NCBI GenBank assembly: GCA_029379385.1
Contig: CM055614.1
Span: forward strand, 20,999,994-21,063,993
Reading direction: 5' to 3'
DNA length: 64,000 bases
Source of the DNA: Quillaja saponaria
Lineage: Eukaryota; Streptophyta; Magnoliopsida; Fabales; Quillajaceae
Of this stretch, positions 33,931 to 47,000 are shown piece after piece. Each line of letters begins with the position of its first letter. Positions within the stretch are counted from its first letter, which is position 1. The notes below the pieces were generated by a model that was not told the DNA's origin, searched no databases, and saw nothing but the letters and a program-made list of their open reading frames with translations. The position numbers and the translations under genes are program-made.

Positions 33931-34496
33931 TTAAAGCTATATATATTGGCACCCAAATGCCACTACCGTGTGCTTAACTATTTTCTTTCGTTGTATGATA
34001 CATTGAAAACTAATTAAAGAGAAACTATATGTAGTTCTACTTCATGCTTATTTTTAAAATCATCAAATCATGTAATTAAATAATTATTTTAAAAAGAGCG
34101 AATGAAATTTTGATAGGTTAAAGTACATTTGTTTTCATTTCAATGATTTTATATATACTGCTAATTAGATATGTTTAAATAAATATTAAATGATTTAAAG
34201 GTAAGTTATATATATTGTAATGACAACTCTTTCTAAATTTGTTAATTCATATTAAAAGTAATTTGTGTAACAACCATCAATTATTGATGAGGGAAAAACT
34301 TTTAGTTCATAACTATTTTAGATATAAGAGAATAAAACACCATAAATATCAAACATTTAATTTGAAAATAACATTGTTACGTTACAAAAGAAAAAGAAAG
34401 AAAAATAAAAGTTTGAATAAAACTATGTAAAGATGAATGTAGGCAATACTTGCAATCATATCTATGGCATAAATTATAGCTAATTAATTATGTTCC
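33931..34496. other. Non-coding spacer between gypsy remnant and LINE
   Basis: AT-rich DNA. The 63-codon open frame at 34239-34430 is Lys/Asn/His-rich and has no recognisable motif. Confidence 0.5.
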
Positions 34497-34503
34497 TAAA
34501 AAC

Positions 34504-34684
34504 TAAAACTCAACTTAACTCAACTAAGTCTTAAATCTCAAACTAGGTGGGTCGGCTATATGAATCATTTTCCTCCATTCGCATCGATCTAAGGTATCAT
34601 TTTCAGTAATGTCTAGAACAGTCATATCCTTCTCGATGACAGCCCTCATGTCAATTTTAGTCTCCCCCTACCACGTCTAACACC
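34504..34684 (-). pseudogene. RTE LINE 3' end and tail
   Basis: Minus strand: the carboxy-terminal RGRGRLK reading, the GGGTCGGCTATATGAATCA segment (read on the plus strand at about 34549) that is common in plant LINE 3' ends, and the short tail. CACTA-2 inserted just upstream (34685). Confidence 0.75.
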
Positions 34685-34699
34685 CACTACAAGAAAAAT

Positions 34700-35145
34700 A
34701 ACCTTTTCCCACAAACCAAATTTGTGGGAAAAAGCTTACCGACAAATATTCTGTGGGTAATTTCTCATGAGTAATTCCCATAAACTTCGAAAGTTTGTGG
34801 GCATTTCCCACAAACATTTGTCGGTAAATTTTGTGGGAAACTATGATGGGTGGTTTGTCGGTGAAATTGGTTTTCACCGACAAACCATTGGTTTGTGGGT
34901 GATACCCACCAACCTCGTGGTTTGTGGTTGATACCCACCAACCTATATTTGCATGTGTGTGACTGTGGGAATTACCCACAAACTTTATAGTTTGTGGGTA
35001 ATTGCCACAAACACAAGTTTGTGGGTAATTGCCACAAACACAAGTTTGTGGGTAATTGCCACAAACATTAGTTTGTGGGTAATTATTTCACATTGTGTTT
35101 TTTTTTTTTTAATTTACTACAAACTCGGTTTGTGGGTAAAACATT
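34700..35145. repeat. CACTA-2 subterminal repeats, left side
   Basis: Many copies of CCCACAAAC and GTTTGTGGG. At 34984-35090 a unit of about 28 bp (GTTTGTGGGTAATTGCCACA plus AACACAA) is repeated directly about four times. Each unit is partly palindromic. Confidence 0.88.
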
Positions 35146-35589
35146 CCTGATTTTCATTAAATGAATCAAACCTGTTAATAAACATCCATATATATTATCC
35201 ATAAAAAAAATTCATCATAAATTTAAAGTTTTGTCAACATTTAATAAAAAGCATCACATAAACACACAATGTCAACATCTACATTTAAATAATTAAGCTA
35301 AGTCTAATAGAACTATGTACTAGCTACATAATGTCATCAAGATCGTCATCATTGTTGCCATCCTCATGAAGAATCTCCTCGCCATCTCCATGACCACCTA
35401 CATCACCATCTACACCGCTAGAAGATGCATCCTGTTAGAAAGAAAAGTGAATAACTAACAAAAAAATTTGAAAATATAAAAGAAATGATCTAGATAAATA
35501 TATAAACTTAGGTATGTCAATCTGAAACAAGCTATTCTTTAAATCACAAGCATAAACATTTGCGGAAAATCATAACCTATCATGTTTTT

Positions 35590-36225
35590 GTGACTTTCAC
35601 ATTGCACGCCCAAAACTAACCAATTTAAACAACAAACCCAAGCATTTGCATAAAATCTTAACCGTGTACCCAAATTGGATACGACTTGTTCTTACAAACC
35701 TTATTCAATGGCATGAACGTGTTAGAATTCTCGGCTCATTGTTTGAACATGTTTTGGTCACTATTGCCCTTTACACCTAAAACTAAATTTATTTTAATTC
35801 ACAAACTCAAATATTTGCATAAAATCTTAACCGTGGATACGAATTGGATACATTTTGTTCCTATAAGTCTTATTCAATGTCATTAATGTGGTGGAATACA
35901 TGACTCTTCGTTTGAACATGTTTTGGTTACTTTAACACTTCACACCTAAAACTAGCTAAGTTTAAGTCACAAACCCAAACATTTGCATAAACTTCTAACT
36001 GTGCATTTAAATTAGATGTCATTTGTTCTTACAAATCTTATTTAATGGCATTAACATGTGAAATTCTCGTGTCGTCATTTGAACATATTTTGGTCACTAT
36101 TGCCCTTCACAACTAAAAGTAGCTAAGTTAAAAGTCAAAAACTTAAAACATTTGCATGAAATTCTAACTGTGCATCCGAATTGGATCCCATTTGTTTCTA
36201 CAAGTTTTATTTAATGCTCTCTAAT
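35590..36225 (-). repeat. Tandem repeat in CACTA-2, about 169 bp unit, four copies
   Basis: A unit with TTGCATAAAATCTTAACCGTG, a GAATTGGATAC stretch, TTGTTC(T/C)TACAA, TTTGAACATGTTTTGGT and a CACCTAAAACTA stretch recurs with the TTGCATAAA landmark at about 35646, 35814, 35983 and 36152. It lies in the last intron of the second gene. Confidence 0.88.
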
Positions 36226-37619
36226 TATCTTGCTATCTTAAAACTTCAGATTGCATATTTAAATAGAGATAGTTACTTACCTAAAGTCCTCCAAGGATGG
36301 AAGGGTCTAAACCTAACTTATCCATCATGACTTTCATGATATTACTCATTTCATCAGTTTTCCTTTTCTGGTACTCTAGTTGTTGCTCTAGTGTGTGAAT
36401 CCGCTCAGCTGATACAACATCTGCGATGTTGCGGTAGATCGTAATGAGGAACGAGATGAATTGATCTTATCTCCAAATAAGGCTCTTACAGCACCAAGTG
36501 TTCCACATCCGTAGACTTTCCTCCCCTTTTGTACTACTCTTGTCACCTTTAACCAAATGTCTGGATCAAATGAGGGATGGCATCACTATCTTCTCCATAT
36601 TTCTCAATAACTTCGCGCATGTATTCTTCCTACAATCCCAATAAATATTAGTTATAGATTCATTTGCATAGATATATATGTGTACACACACACACCAACA
36701 ATACAAATTTCTCCTTATGTTGCAGCACCAAGATTGATCCTCAAGCATGTCTAACAATTGATTCCTCTCCTAATCCTCGGTTTTGTGTTCCTATTTGGGA
36801 ATGTTTCTTCCATTGTTCACTACTCCAAATCTGAAGCAGCCCTCGCCAATTTTCTGCAGTCATCCAATCAGGCATCCAACCTTCACACTTGTTGATGTCC
36901 TCGGTTTTACACATTATCTTTGCCTTAGCTCGTGCATCTCTTAACACATCCCTATATTGTCGACCTGCAATCTTCTCAAACACAATATTACCATATTTCT
37001 CCTCTTGCTCTGTGTCAAACCTATAATGAGCCTGAAATATCACAAGAAATTAGTGCATTTACTTTTCCATTCAATATAAAAATGATACACTTATCACTAA
37101 ATGTTTAAATTACCATAAATTGTCGATAACATAAGTCTCTTGCTATTCTAGGATACTGAGACCAAACTAGGATCGATCCTGCCATAAGAGCTTCAATGAT
37201 TGATTTAATAGTTCTCACAGTGTCAGGATTGTCAAATTCACTTTACATAAATAATAACAATAGAAGTTAGCATACTTTAGTATATATAAAAAAGTAATAA
37301 CAATATAAATAAGTAATTAATACCTCTCAGTACGAATTCTAATCAAAGGTCTATCAGCAGGGTTTGTGGGAGGGGGATCTAGGTGTGCATATCCTCTAGT
37401 TACAGGTGGCTCAATGACAGGAACCCTAGATGTAGACAAATCTCCAGATTTGCCTAGTTGTGAGTTGTGGCCAGATGATTCCATTATATGTCCAACATCA
37501 TGGTCACCTGCATTATTCAACAATAGGCATAGATTAATTAGTTCAATGATTATAAGGGGTAAATTTTCATTTAAATACAAACTAAATATAAAGAAATACC
37601 TGGTGAAGGTGGAATATCG

Positions 37620-37740
37620 GCATGGGTTGACTGAGATAATCTAGGTAAGGCAGATCCCACTTGAGATGAAGACCTAGGTAAGGCAGAACCTGCCTGAGAT
37701 GATGATCTAGGTAAGGCAAAACCCGCTTGAGATGATGAAG
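37620..37740 (-). repeat. 33-bp in-frame repeat in the CACTA-2 second gene
   Basis: GATCTAGGTAAGGCAGA-type 33-bp units occur three to four times and encode RSSSQ(A/V)GSALP repeats in a low-complexity linker. Confidence 0.75.
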
Positions 37741-37973
37741 GTGTGGCACGGCTAGACTAAGATGATTTGCGTGTGGTTTGGCTTGTTTGATTCATACTAG
37801 GAGGATCACGAGATGCATTTAACCCAGATCCATGAATACTACAGACCATGATCTTGTAACAATTCCAATAACAAGTCAAAAAATCATAAATATTTAAATC
37901 TATAAATATCAAACATAATTAATAAGTAATAACAACTATGGAATCTTTATAAACAAATCACATACAATTTTGA

Positions 37974-40900
37974 TTAATCATCTTGCATATTATTGTCAGA
38001 ATCGTATTCAAAACCAACTTCTTCGCTATCCATTTCTAATTCATCATCATCTTCATTTTCAAGAATATCATCATATTCTTCTTCAATTATGTCATCATCA
38101 TCAACAACAAATCTAGCTTCATTTATTTCATTAGGATCCACTTCTTCACTTGGATCATCACGTACAAGAACTCCAGGTGCATCCAAATCTAGGCCCACAG
38201 TAACTGGAACCGATACATTCAATTCAACTTCTTGAAATATCATCATCTAAAGGTTGCACATCGTCACTTGGTGTGTCACTAGACTGAAAATTAAAATTGT
38301 TCCTGGCCACCATGTTATAAACTGCCCACCAATCATTTCTTTTTTTACTTGGATAGCTAGCATAATAAATTTGGTGAGCTTGAGCAGCTAATATGAAAGG
38401 CTCATATGAGGCAAGTCTTGACTTATAATTGATATCTACCAGACCATGCAAGGAATCTATTTTCATCCCTCTATAAGAATCATACCAATCACACTGAAAG
38501 AGCACAATTCTATTATTTCCAAAATATTGCATATCTATTATGTCAGTTAGCATACCATAGAAATCTCACTCATCAACTCCATAACAACTCCCTTTCACAC
38601 AAACGCCACTGTTCATAGACTTTTTGCCATCTCCATATGAAAGCGTGTGAAACTTGAACCCATTAATAAAGTAGCCATTAAAACACCTCACTTGCCTCAT
38701 TGGTGGGAAAGCAATATCCACAATACGTGGATCAGTGATCTTATCATCAAGTGCCTATATGATAAACTAAACTTAATAGTAGTATGAACTAAATGTATAG
38801 TTGTTTATGCCTAACAATAGAAATAAATTAATTAATTAAATAATAATAAATAAAAAAACTAACCTGTTGTTGAAGCCAATCTGCAAATTTAGACTCAACT
38901 AATTTTTGAATTAGGTCCTCAGAATAATTTGAATGCTCATTCGATAGTATTTGACAAAACTCACTATATTTCATATTGAGAGTGTAAGTCACTATTGAAA
39001 TGTAAGTGTTGTATACAAAAAATTAAATGTGAAGATAGCCTAACTTACCTTACGTATGGCTCAATCTCTATTGTATTCAGCAAAACATAAATCTTTGCTG
39101 CTTGTAACTAAATATCAGTAAGCGGTCTTGTTTTATGAAAACCAAATGCACGACCAAATTGACAAAAAACAGAAAGGCGCCCATTACAATCCATATCTCC
39201 ACCATCATCTTGACGAGGCACACGATTTAACTTTGTTTGAACGTTTGACTCAAAATACATTGCACAAAAATTGGAAATTTCTTCTAAGCAATAGGCCTCG
39301 CATATAGAACCTTCGACGCAAGCATTATTTCTGGCCTTTTTCTTTAAATTAAACACCATCCTACAAACAATATCTTTAATTAGGAAATGAATATACTTAA
39401 AAAGTACAAATACGATTAGTTTAAGACCAATATAATAACCTTTCAAATTGATACATCCAATGATAATGCACAAGGTCCACCCACTTTTGCTTCATAAGGT
39501 ACGTGCACAGTCAAATGTTCCATTGAGTCAAAAAAACCCATTACTAATATTTTCTCCAACTTGCACAAAGTGACAACAATATTTTTCTCAAGCATCTCTA
39601 TATGCTCCACACACAATTTTTTCATACATAAATCTCTGAAAAAATTACTAAGCTCAGTAAATGCTTCCCATATACCTTTCGGTAAGTAATCGGCGAAATG
39701 AAATTGAGATTAGTCTTTGCATGAACACGTGACAATCATGGCTTTTCATACCAGACAACTTGGATTCATCCATGTCCACACAACGACCTAAATTTGAAGC
39801 ATACCCATCAGGAAGCCTTAAGCCTTTTATCCATTGACACACTTCCTTCACTTGAGGTTTAGACAAGCTGTAAGAAGCTTTTGGCATAACAAGTTTCCCA
39901 TTAACATTAGTCAACTCCAACTCGGGACGCTTACAAAATAATTACAAATTCATCCTCCCATTTGGATTGTCCTTGGTTTTACCTTTCATATTCATCATTG
40001 TATTGAATACATTATCAAAAGTATTCTTCTCAATATGCATTACATCAATATTGTGTCGAGTAAGAGTAGTTGACTAACAAAGTAATTCCCAAAATATACT
40101 TATTTTTTCCCAATCATGTTGTTTCCCAAATCCTGAAATTATTTGTTTACCGAATGTATTTCCAAAGGTTATCTGATTAAGTCTTCTGAGACAATCCCAA
40201 ACTTATTCCCCAGACAACCGTGGTGGCGACAAAGCTTTCTCTGTTGTGTTCTTTTTGAATTTATCTTTTTGCTTTCTGAAAGGATGATCAATAGGTAAGT
40301 ATTGTCAATGACAATCAAACCAGCACTGTTTATGACCATAAGGAAGACGAAAAGATTTTGTTTGTTCCATGCAATATGGACAAGCCAAATTTCCATGTGT
40401 ACTCCAACCCGATAGCATTCTATAAGCAGGAAAGTCACTAATGGTCCACATAAGTACAACTTTCATTATAAAATTTTCACCCCTGTATGCATCATAAGTG
40501 TTAACCCTCACATCCCACGACTTCTTCAAGTCGTCAATAAGAGGTCTCAAGTAGATATCTAAATTTTGCTCTGGAGACTTAGGACCAGGAATGACCAATG
40601 TCAAGAATAAATATTGCTCTTTCATGCACATGTTAGAAGGCAAGTTGTAAGGAGTAACAAAAACGGGCCATATATAATGACCATTTGATGAATGACCGAA
40701 TGGGCAAAACCCATCGGTGGCAAGACCCAATCTAATATTTCTTGGTTCGTCTGAGAATGATGGATAGTTTTCATCAAAGTGTTTCCATGCTTCTCCATCA
40801 CTTGGGTGAATTATTATACCATTAGCACGTCTCTAATCATGCCAAGTCATATGTTAAGCAGTGTTCTTTGACATAAAGAGCCTTTGGAACCTAGGTGCAA

Positions 40901-41666
40901 ATGAAAAGTGACACAAAATTTTATAAGGTACATCAATCTTACTTGATCGAATCTTGGGTTGATATCTCGAATGCCCACATATACGACATTCTCGCAACTT
41001 CTTATCCTCTTCGCCATAGTAAAGTATACAATCGTTGGGACATACATGTATCTTCTCATATCCAAGTCCTAATTTCTTGACCATTTGCTTAGATTAGTAA
41101 AAAATTTCAGGTAATTTCTCATCTTTAGGCAACATACCTTTAATAATTGAAATAAGTCGGTCATACAAGCTCTCACTCATATTAAAATCTAATTTACAGT
41201 TTAATAGTTGTGTTACTGCCGATAACCGACTATGCCAGTCACAACCTTCCCACAATGGCTCCTCGCGAATCCGACTCTCATCGTCCCAATTAAAATTTGG
41301 ACCAGCAATATCCAAAACCATATCAACGTATAAATTGCTTGAATTACCAACATCAACATCTCGGTTATTTGAACTTTCCCCTAACCAAGCCTCGGCCTCC
41401 CCATGTAAGGTCCACCACTTGTAGGTTTTTACAAAACCCTTCTTATACAAGTCAATGGCTACTTCATCTCAAAGCTTTCACTTTTTGTTCTTACAAACCC
41501 GACAAGGACATTGAATTGTATTTCCTTTCATAATCCTTGGATGACTATACGCAAAATCAAGAAACTTCTCAACATTAGACATAAACTCATCTGTAGGCAT
41601 TTGGTTTTCAATTCTACGTTCCATCCAACTACGATCACCCTCAAACCAACTACAGTCTTCATCCAT
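37974..41666 (-). pseudogene. CACTA-2 TNP2-like transposase
   Basis: Starts MDEDCSWFEGDRSWMERR at 41666. The Transpos_assoc domain keeps its zinc motif CPCRVCKNKK (about 41480-41510). Transposase_21 covers 41090-39980 (GYEKIHVCPNDCILYYGEE, TDGFCPFGHSSNGHY, CPYCMEQTKSFRLPYG), DUF4218 39700-39110 (ESNVQTKLNRVPRQDDGG) and DUF4216 38620-38280 (YFGNNRIVLFQCDWYDSY, KRNDWWAVYNM). An acidic tail ends at the stop 37974-37976. Introns are visible near 39358-39441, 38985-39055 and 38757-38861. It parallels CACTA-1's transposase domain for domain. A few stops and frameshifts remain, so it is probably inactive. Confidence 0.9.
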
Positions 41667-43620
41667 ATTGGCAAAAATTCTTCACCACAATAATTAGCAC
41701 AATTAGATTAAAACACTGAGTAATTAATAGTGCAAAAATAATAATGACAACAACAAGACTTTCTTTTCAAAAACATTGAGTAATAAAGAGGTAATTAAGG
41801 GCATTTAATTGAAAGACATGCACTTTCAGATATTTTTGTTAATAATATATTATATCAATATATTCCCTTAAAAACACTTCTAGAATCTCACAAATAATTC
41901 AATTAAATTTAAAACTCATTTAATAATAGAAATCTGTATGATATTTATGAGAAAAAAAATAAAATATTTGGAAGTTGCATAACTTTAGGCTCAATAAAAC
42001 ATTCCATGAAGCAAAGAAAATGACAATGATACACAAGACTGTGGTGTATGCAAGCTAGGATGCAACATAGAAAAAGTCATAATAGTGAAGCAATTAATGA
42101 GATTGATAGAGAAATCTATATGTCCTTATTATTGTGACCCACTTTTATACTCCACAGACTCATTTTCTAAAGTTCCATATTATGTCAAATTCAATGAATT
42201 AGTGCATGTTTACATGTGACTTAATGAGAGAGAAACATAAACTCCTCTCAACATGGACCACTCTGTTTCATTGATTTTACGGCATCAAACCATGGGAGGT
42301 TTTTGCTTAAATCCTCAAAAAGACAAACAATGAAACATTTAATATGCATAGCCAGTATTGCTTTGGCTATCATCACCCATGCTATATTTTAAGAACCACT
42401 CACGTGCATGTACAAAAATAAATATCTATTTTAGTTTCAATTTAAGATAGTTATGTTATTTCAATTTCAATTTAAGATAGTCATCTCCATATTCAATTTC
42501 AATGAATATCTATTTTATGTACATTAGCTGTAAACCAAAACAAAAGTATAGTTTAATTATGACATGTACCCACTAAAACTAAAGTTGTAATTAAAAAAAA
42601 AAAACAATTTGTAAATAACTTATTAAATAAACAAGCAACCAAGCAATGGTCTAGTTTTCAATTACGTTATATTGGTCATCTACGATATCTTATGTCTTTT
42701 TCAAAATGATTGTCTAGTATGGTGCAGGGAGATATCTATGACAATGAATGATGAAAGTTGTATTTACAAATACCTACTTGGAAAGCAAGCCATAACTATG
42801 CATGCCATATATGCCACACATAATTAAATATTTAAATTTCAATCACAACTCAAATACAAACGAAAATACAGTCAAAGTTAAAGAAATCAAATTGTGATAG
42901 CCATATATGGACCACATGAAGAGTGTCCAACAAACTTTCTTCAATGTCAGTTAAAGGCGTACCTAAAGGAAGATAAAAAAGACAAAACAAAGCTTTAAGT
43001 GGGGAAAGACTAGAACTCACAGAAATTTTATGTTTGCTTTTCCAACGCCTTTCTTTCTTCTTTTCACTGCAAAGTCATGAGAACACACGCAAGGGTCCTA
43101 TCTTCTTGAACCCACAGCCTATACCATCCTAAAGCCTATACCATCCAAATTGTTTGCAATATTCATCTATTCAATTCCACAAAATACTTAATAAAACAAT
43201 ACAATCGACTCCCATTGAAAAGAAAAGCAAGGAGATCAATTTTAGACCAAGAAAAATTATACAAAAGAAAAGAAATAAACAAAAAGTGATTTTATTCTTC
43301 CAAGATTGTGAAGCAAACTCTAAACAAAACCCATACTCATCTTTCCAGCTTGACATCAACGTGAACTAAGGAGATCGGTTTCTGAAAATGTGAAATTTTG
43401 TCCTATGCTTAGTAACCAATTTCATCGGAGTTGAAAATTCCAATAGATATACCTATAGAACTGAAGTAAGGAGAAAAGATGAAAAACCTATGTAGAAGAG
43501 AGTGATGAGAAGTTGAGTACAAATTTTATCTTCAATGGAGATTGGGTTTGACAAAAGCAAAAGAGTAGGTCGATGCAAAGAAAGCTCCCAACTCTAATTT
43601 TGTCTGAGGGAAAGGATAAG
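41667..43620 (-). other. CACTA-2 5' leader region
   Basis: About 2 kb between the transposase start and the right subterminal repeats. No protein-like frame; the small frames at 43154-43369 are Lys/Gln-rich on one strand and hydrophobic on the other, so chance is likely. A short direct repeat (TTTCAATTTAAGATAGT) lies at 42437 and 42466. Probably promoter, leader and intron. Confidence 0.5.
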
Positions 43621-43649
43621 AAGGAAAAATTGAGGATTTAGGGTTCTGA

Positions 43650-44095
43650 AAATTACCCACAAACCATAGAGTTTGTGGGTAATCTATAACAAAATAATGT
43701 ATATCTTTATTTCCTACAATTATAAGTTCACAAGTAAAAAAAAAAAAAAAATTACCTACAAACCAAAGTTTATGGGTATAAGCTAATTTTTTTTTACCTA
43801 CAAGCAAGAGTTTGTAGGTAATACATAACAAAATTATGAGTTTTTATTTCCCACAAACTAAAGTCCATGGGTAACAAGAGTTTGTGGGTGAAAGATAAAA
43901 AAATTTTACCCACAAACAAGAGTTTATGGGTAAAATTTGCGGGAGTGAAAATTTAATTCCCGCCATAATACTGACAAATATACCGACAAAATGTTGGTCG
44001 GTAAATTGATGATAACAAAATTTGGTGGGTTTGTGGGTAATATAGTTAATACCCACAAACTTTTTTTTGTGGGAAATGGGTTTGTGGGAAAAGGT
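43650..44095. repeat. CACTA-2 subterminal repeats, right side
   Basis: At least eight copies of the pattern ACCCACAAAC or AGTTTGTGGGTAA, mostly as facing pairs 15-60 bp apart, then the terminal inverted repeat. They match the left side but differ from the ACCGACCAAC motif of CACTA-1. Confidence 0.85.
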
Positions 44096-44111
44096 CAATT
44101 TTCTTATAGTG

Positions 44112-47000
44112 ACTCGAACACCTGTACCAAGTCACTTTTCTTAACTACCGCGTCAATTACCCGATGTTGGATATGTCCAAACTAGCATAAGTCATTCTCC
44201 CTCATTTTCTCCTTGATAGGTGCTATTTCTACCTTCTTATGGATCTCCTCATTCCTTATTCTATCATTTCTTGTATGTCTAGTCATCCATCTCAACATTC
44301 TCATTTCGATTACTCCAATCTAATGTAAGTGTTGCTTCTCAACTGCACAACATTCGATATCATACAGCATAGTCAGTCTCACTGCCGTCTTCTAAAATTT
44401 TTCTTTTAATCCATTCCGGATTTTAGGATCACATAAAACTCTCGAAGCACTACGCTACTTCACCCATCATGCCTTGATCCTATGGTTTACATCATACTCA
44501 ATTGCGCCATCTTATTGTATAAATAAACCTAAATACTTAAACACATCATTCGCAGAGATTGTCTGACCATCCAAAGTTATTTCATTCGAGCTTCCTCTAG
44601 TTTTACTAAAATTACACTCCATATATTCGGTTTTTGTCCTACTCAACCTAAAGCCTTTAGATTCTAACGCGTTCCTCCACACTTCTAGTTTGAAATTTAA
44701 ACCTTCTCTAGTAAAGGCATGCACCACCGAGCCTTATCTTAAATATTATAGGTAAGTTCATCCATGACTAAAGTAAATAAGTAGGGGCTTAACAATGAAT
44801 CTTGGTGAACACTTATTGTGATCGGGAACTCTCTAGTCATACCATCTACGGTTCGCACCCTAGTTATTACTCCCTCATACATATCTTTAATAACTTCTAC
44901 ATATTTAGTTGGGATCTTCTTCTTCTCGAGAACCCACCACAAGACTTGTCTTGGCACCCTATCATACGCTTTTTCTAAATCAATAAAGGCTATGTGAAGA
45001 TCCTTTTTCTTTTTTCTATATTTCTCCATTAATCTCTTAGGCAAGAAAATAGCCTCCATTGTAAATCTTCCTTGCATAAAGGCAAATTGATTCTCATAAA
45101 TTAGAGTCTCATTCCTAAACCTACGCTCAATCAATCTCTCCCACAGCTTCATTGTATAACTTATAAGTTTTATTCCCCGATATTTCATACAACTTTGAAT
45201 GTCTCCTTTATTCTTATAAACAGGGATCAACGTACTCTTTCTCCATTTATCAGGCATTTTCTTGGTTACTAGAATCTTGTTAAAAAGATTTGTAAGCCAA
45301 ATTATGCCAATATCTCCTAGGCATCTCCAAATTTCTATGGGATATCATATGGGCCCATTGTCTTACTATTCTTCATTTTATGAATAGCTTCTTCAACCTC
45401 TTGTACTCTAATCTGACGAACAAATTGGCAGTTCGTATCATCAAAGGCGTCATCTAGATCTCCAGTATCACCATTTGAATCTCCATTAAATAAAGTATCA
45501 AAGTAAGTTCACTATCTTTCATTAATATGGTATACCTTAATTAAAACCCTATCAGCCTCATCCTTAATGCACTTAATACGATTTAAGTTTCTGGTTCGTC
45601 GTTCCTTTTGTTTGGCAATCCTATAAATATCATTTTCTTCATCATTTTTCTCTAACTTTTGATAAAGTCCCTCACAAGCCTTGCCTCTAACTTCCCTAAC
45701 CTCTTTCTTAGCATATTTTCTAGCTTGTCTAAAATATTTATAATTATCTTCATATCTATACTGGTGTAATATTTTGTAACACATTTTTTAACTTTAATAG
45801 CTTGTTGAACTTCTTCATTCCACCACCATGTCTCCTTAGTTAAAGATCCATGTCCTCTACTTTCTACTAACACCTCTCTCACTGTATTTTTGATACAACT
45901 CGTCATCTCATCTTAAATCAAATTAGGCTCACCCTCTACCAGTTATAGGTTACCCTGTAACATTTTTTCTTTAAAAATAGTCATCTTTCCTCTATTCAAA
46001 TTCCACCATCTAGTCCTACTACACCTATTACTTCTATGTTTTTGCTTCCAAAGCTTAACAATAACACCCACAACTATAAATTTATGCTGAGACACTAAAC
46101 ACTTGCCGGGTATAACTTCACAATCCTTACATACCACTCAATCAACCCTCATAGTCAGAACAAAATCTATTTAGCTCTTATTAGACCTGCTACTAAAGGT
46201 GACTAACTGCGACTCTCGTTTCTTAAAAAATATGTTAGCTAAAATTAAGTCGTACACAACCGTAAATTATAAATAGACTTTTCACCCTTATTCCTATTTC
46301 CAAAGCCATAACCCTCATGAACTCTCTCAAAACCCTCATTAGTACTTCCAACATGACCGTTAAAATCTCTACCAATAAAAAGTTTCTCTCTTAAAGGTAC
46401 TCCTTAGACTATCTCATCTAAATCATCCTAAAAAGCCTTCTTCGTAGCTTTATCCAGTCTTATTTATGGAGTATAGGCACTAATGATATTAAAGGCCTCC
46501 TCGTCTATCATCAATTTCATTGAAATTATTTTATCACCTTTCCACTTGGCTTCTATAACCTCGTCATTTAAATTTTCATCTATAATAATCATCACTCCAT
46601 TCATATTTCTATTCTTACCGATATACCACATCTTGAATCATGTTCTCTCTATCTTTCTAGCATTTTCTCTTACCCACTTAGTTTCTTGTAAGCAAGCAAT
46701 TATAATCCTCCTTCTACTCATAGTATCTACAAGCTCTCTCAATTTACCAGTAAGAGTCCCTATATGCCAAGTAGTTATGCAAATCTGATCCTGGACTAGC
46801 TTCTTTACTTGCACCCGCCCTCGATAAGAGAACCCTTGCTCATTTTGCACCACACCCGGGCACCAGTGTGGCACACTACTAAGGATGTGACAATCCAACC
46901 CTTGCTCCTTTCTCACTACACCTGGGGTCCGATGCAAAGCATTGCTAAACAGGTTACGCCCCAACGAATATTCGGTAAGATTCATCTTCATAGGATTTGA
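44112..47000 (-). pseudogene. RTE LINE endonuclease/reverse transcriptase
   Basis: Read right to left. The AP-endonuclease domain starts with TWHIGTLTGKLRELVD and IIACLQETKWV (about 46790-46660). A degraded middle part (46640-45790) keeps ETWWWNEEVQQAIK near 45830. The RT covers 45260-44500: MPDKWRKSTLIPVYKNKGD, RGIKLISYTMKLWERLIE, QFAFMQGRFTMEAIF, FIDLEKAYDRVPR (first catalytic Asp), LLSPYLFTLVMDEL, then WRNALESKGFRLSRTKTEYM and KYLGLFIQ. The FADD box expected between VMDEL and the GLNFKLEVWR stretch is deleted. The 3' end (RRGRGRLKLT) lies beyond CACTA-2 at 34640-34684. Confidence 0.88.

Larger units (their letters stand above)
35324..37850 (-). pseudogene. CACTA-2 second gene (Transposase_24 type)
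   Basis: Starts MVCSIHGSGLNASRD at 37850, the counterpart of the CACTA-1 gene start. A Ser-rich segment with three 11-residue repeats (37620-37740) follows, then a Pro-rich part (37317-37580) and FQAHYRFDTEQEEKYG (about 37030). The GWMPDWMTAENWRGLLQIWSS block lies at about 36830 and EEYMREVIEKYGEDSDA-like at 36580-36620. The last exon, at 35324-35433, is very acidic (DASSSGVDGDVGGHGDGEE). Tandem-repeat DNA at 35590-36225 lies between the last two exons. Probably the partner protein that binds the subterminal repeats (inference). Confidence 0.8.
34685..44111 (-). mobile_element. CACTA-2 (En/Spm) transposon, both ends present
   Basis: 9,427 bp with both termini: CACTACAAGAAAAATAACC at 34685 and its inverted partner ending TTTTCTTATAGTG at 44111. 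The inverted repeat extends into CCTTTTCCCACAAACC, about 28 bp with a few mismatches. The flanks are ACC (34682-34684) and ACT (44112-44114), a 3-bp target duplication with one mismatch. Contains a TNP2-like transposase (41666 to 37974) and a Transposase_24-type gene (37850 to 35324), both on the minus strand. It sits in the LINE. Stops and frameshifts make it defective, but it is structurally complete. Confidence 0.93.

Noticed and set aside
34984..35090. Regular 28-bp repeats resembling a CRISPR array
   Set aside because: Units are adjacent without unique spacers, sit in a CACTA terminus, and are the element's subterminal repeats.
37993..38235. Plus-strand Ser-rich 80-codon ORF
   Set aside because: Complement of the acidic tail of the CACTA-2 transposase; GAT/GAA codons read as ATC/TTC/TCA.
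44512..47000. A functional endonuclease/RT gene
   Set aside because: Catalytic box deleted, many stops, split by CACTA-2.
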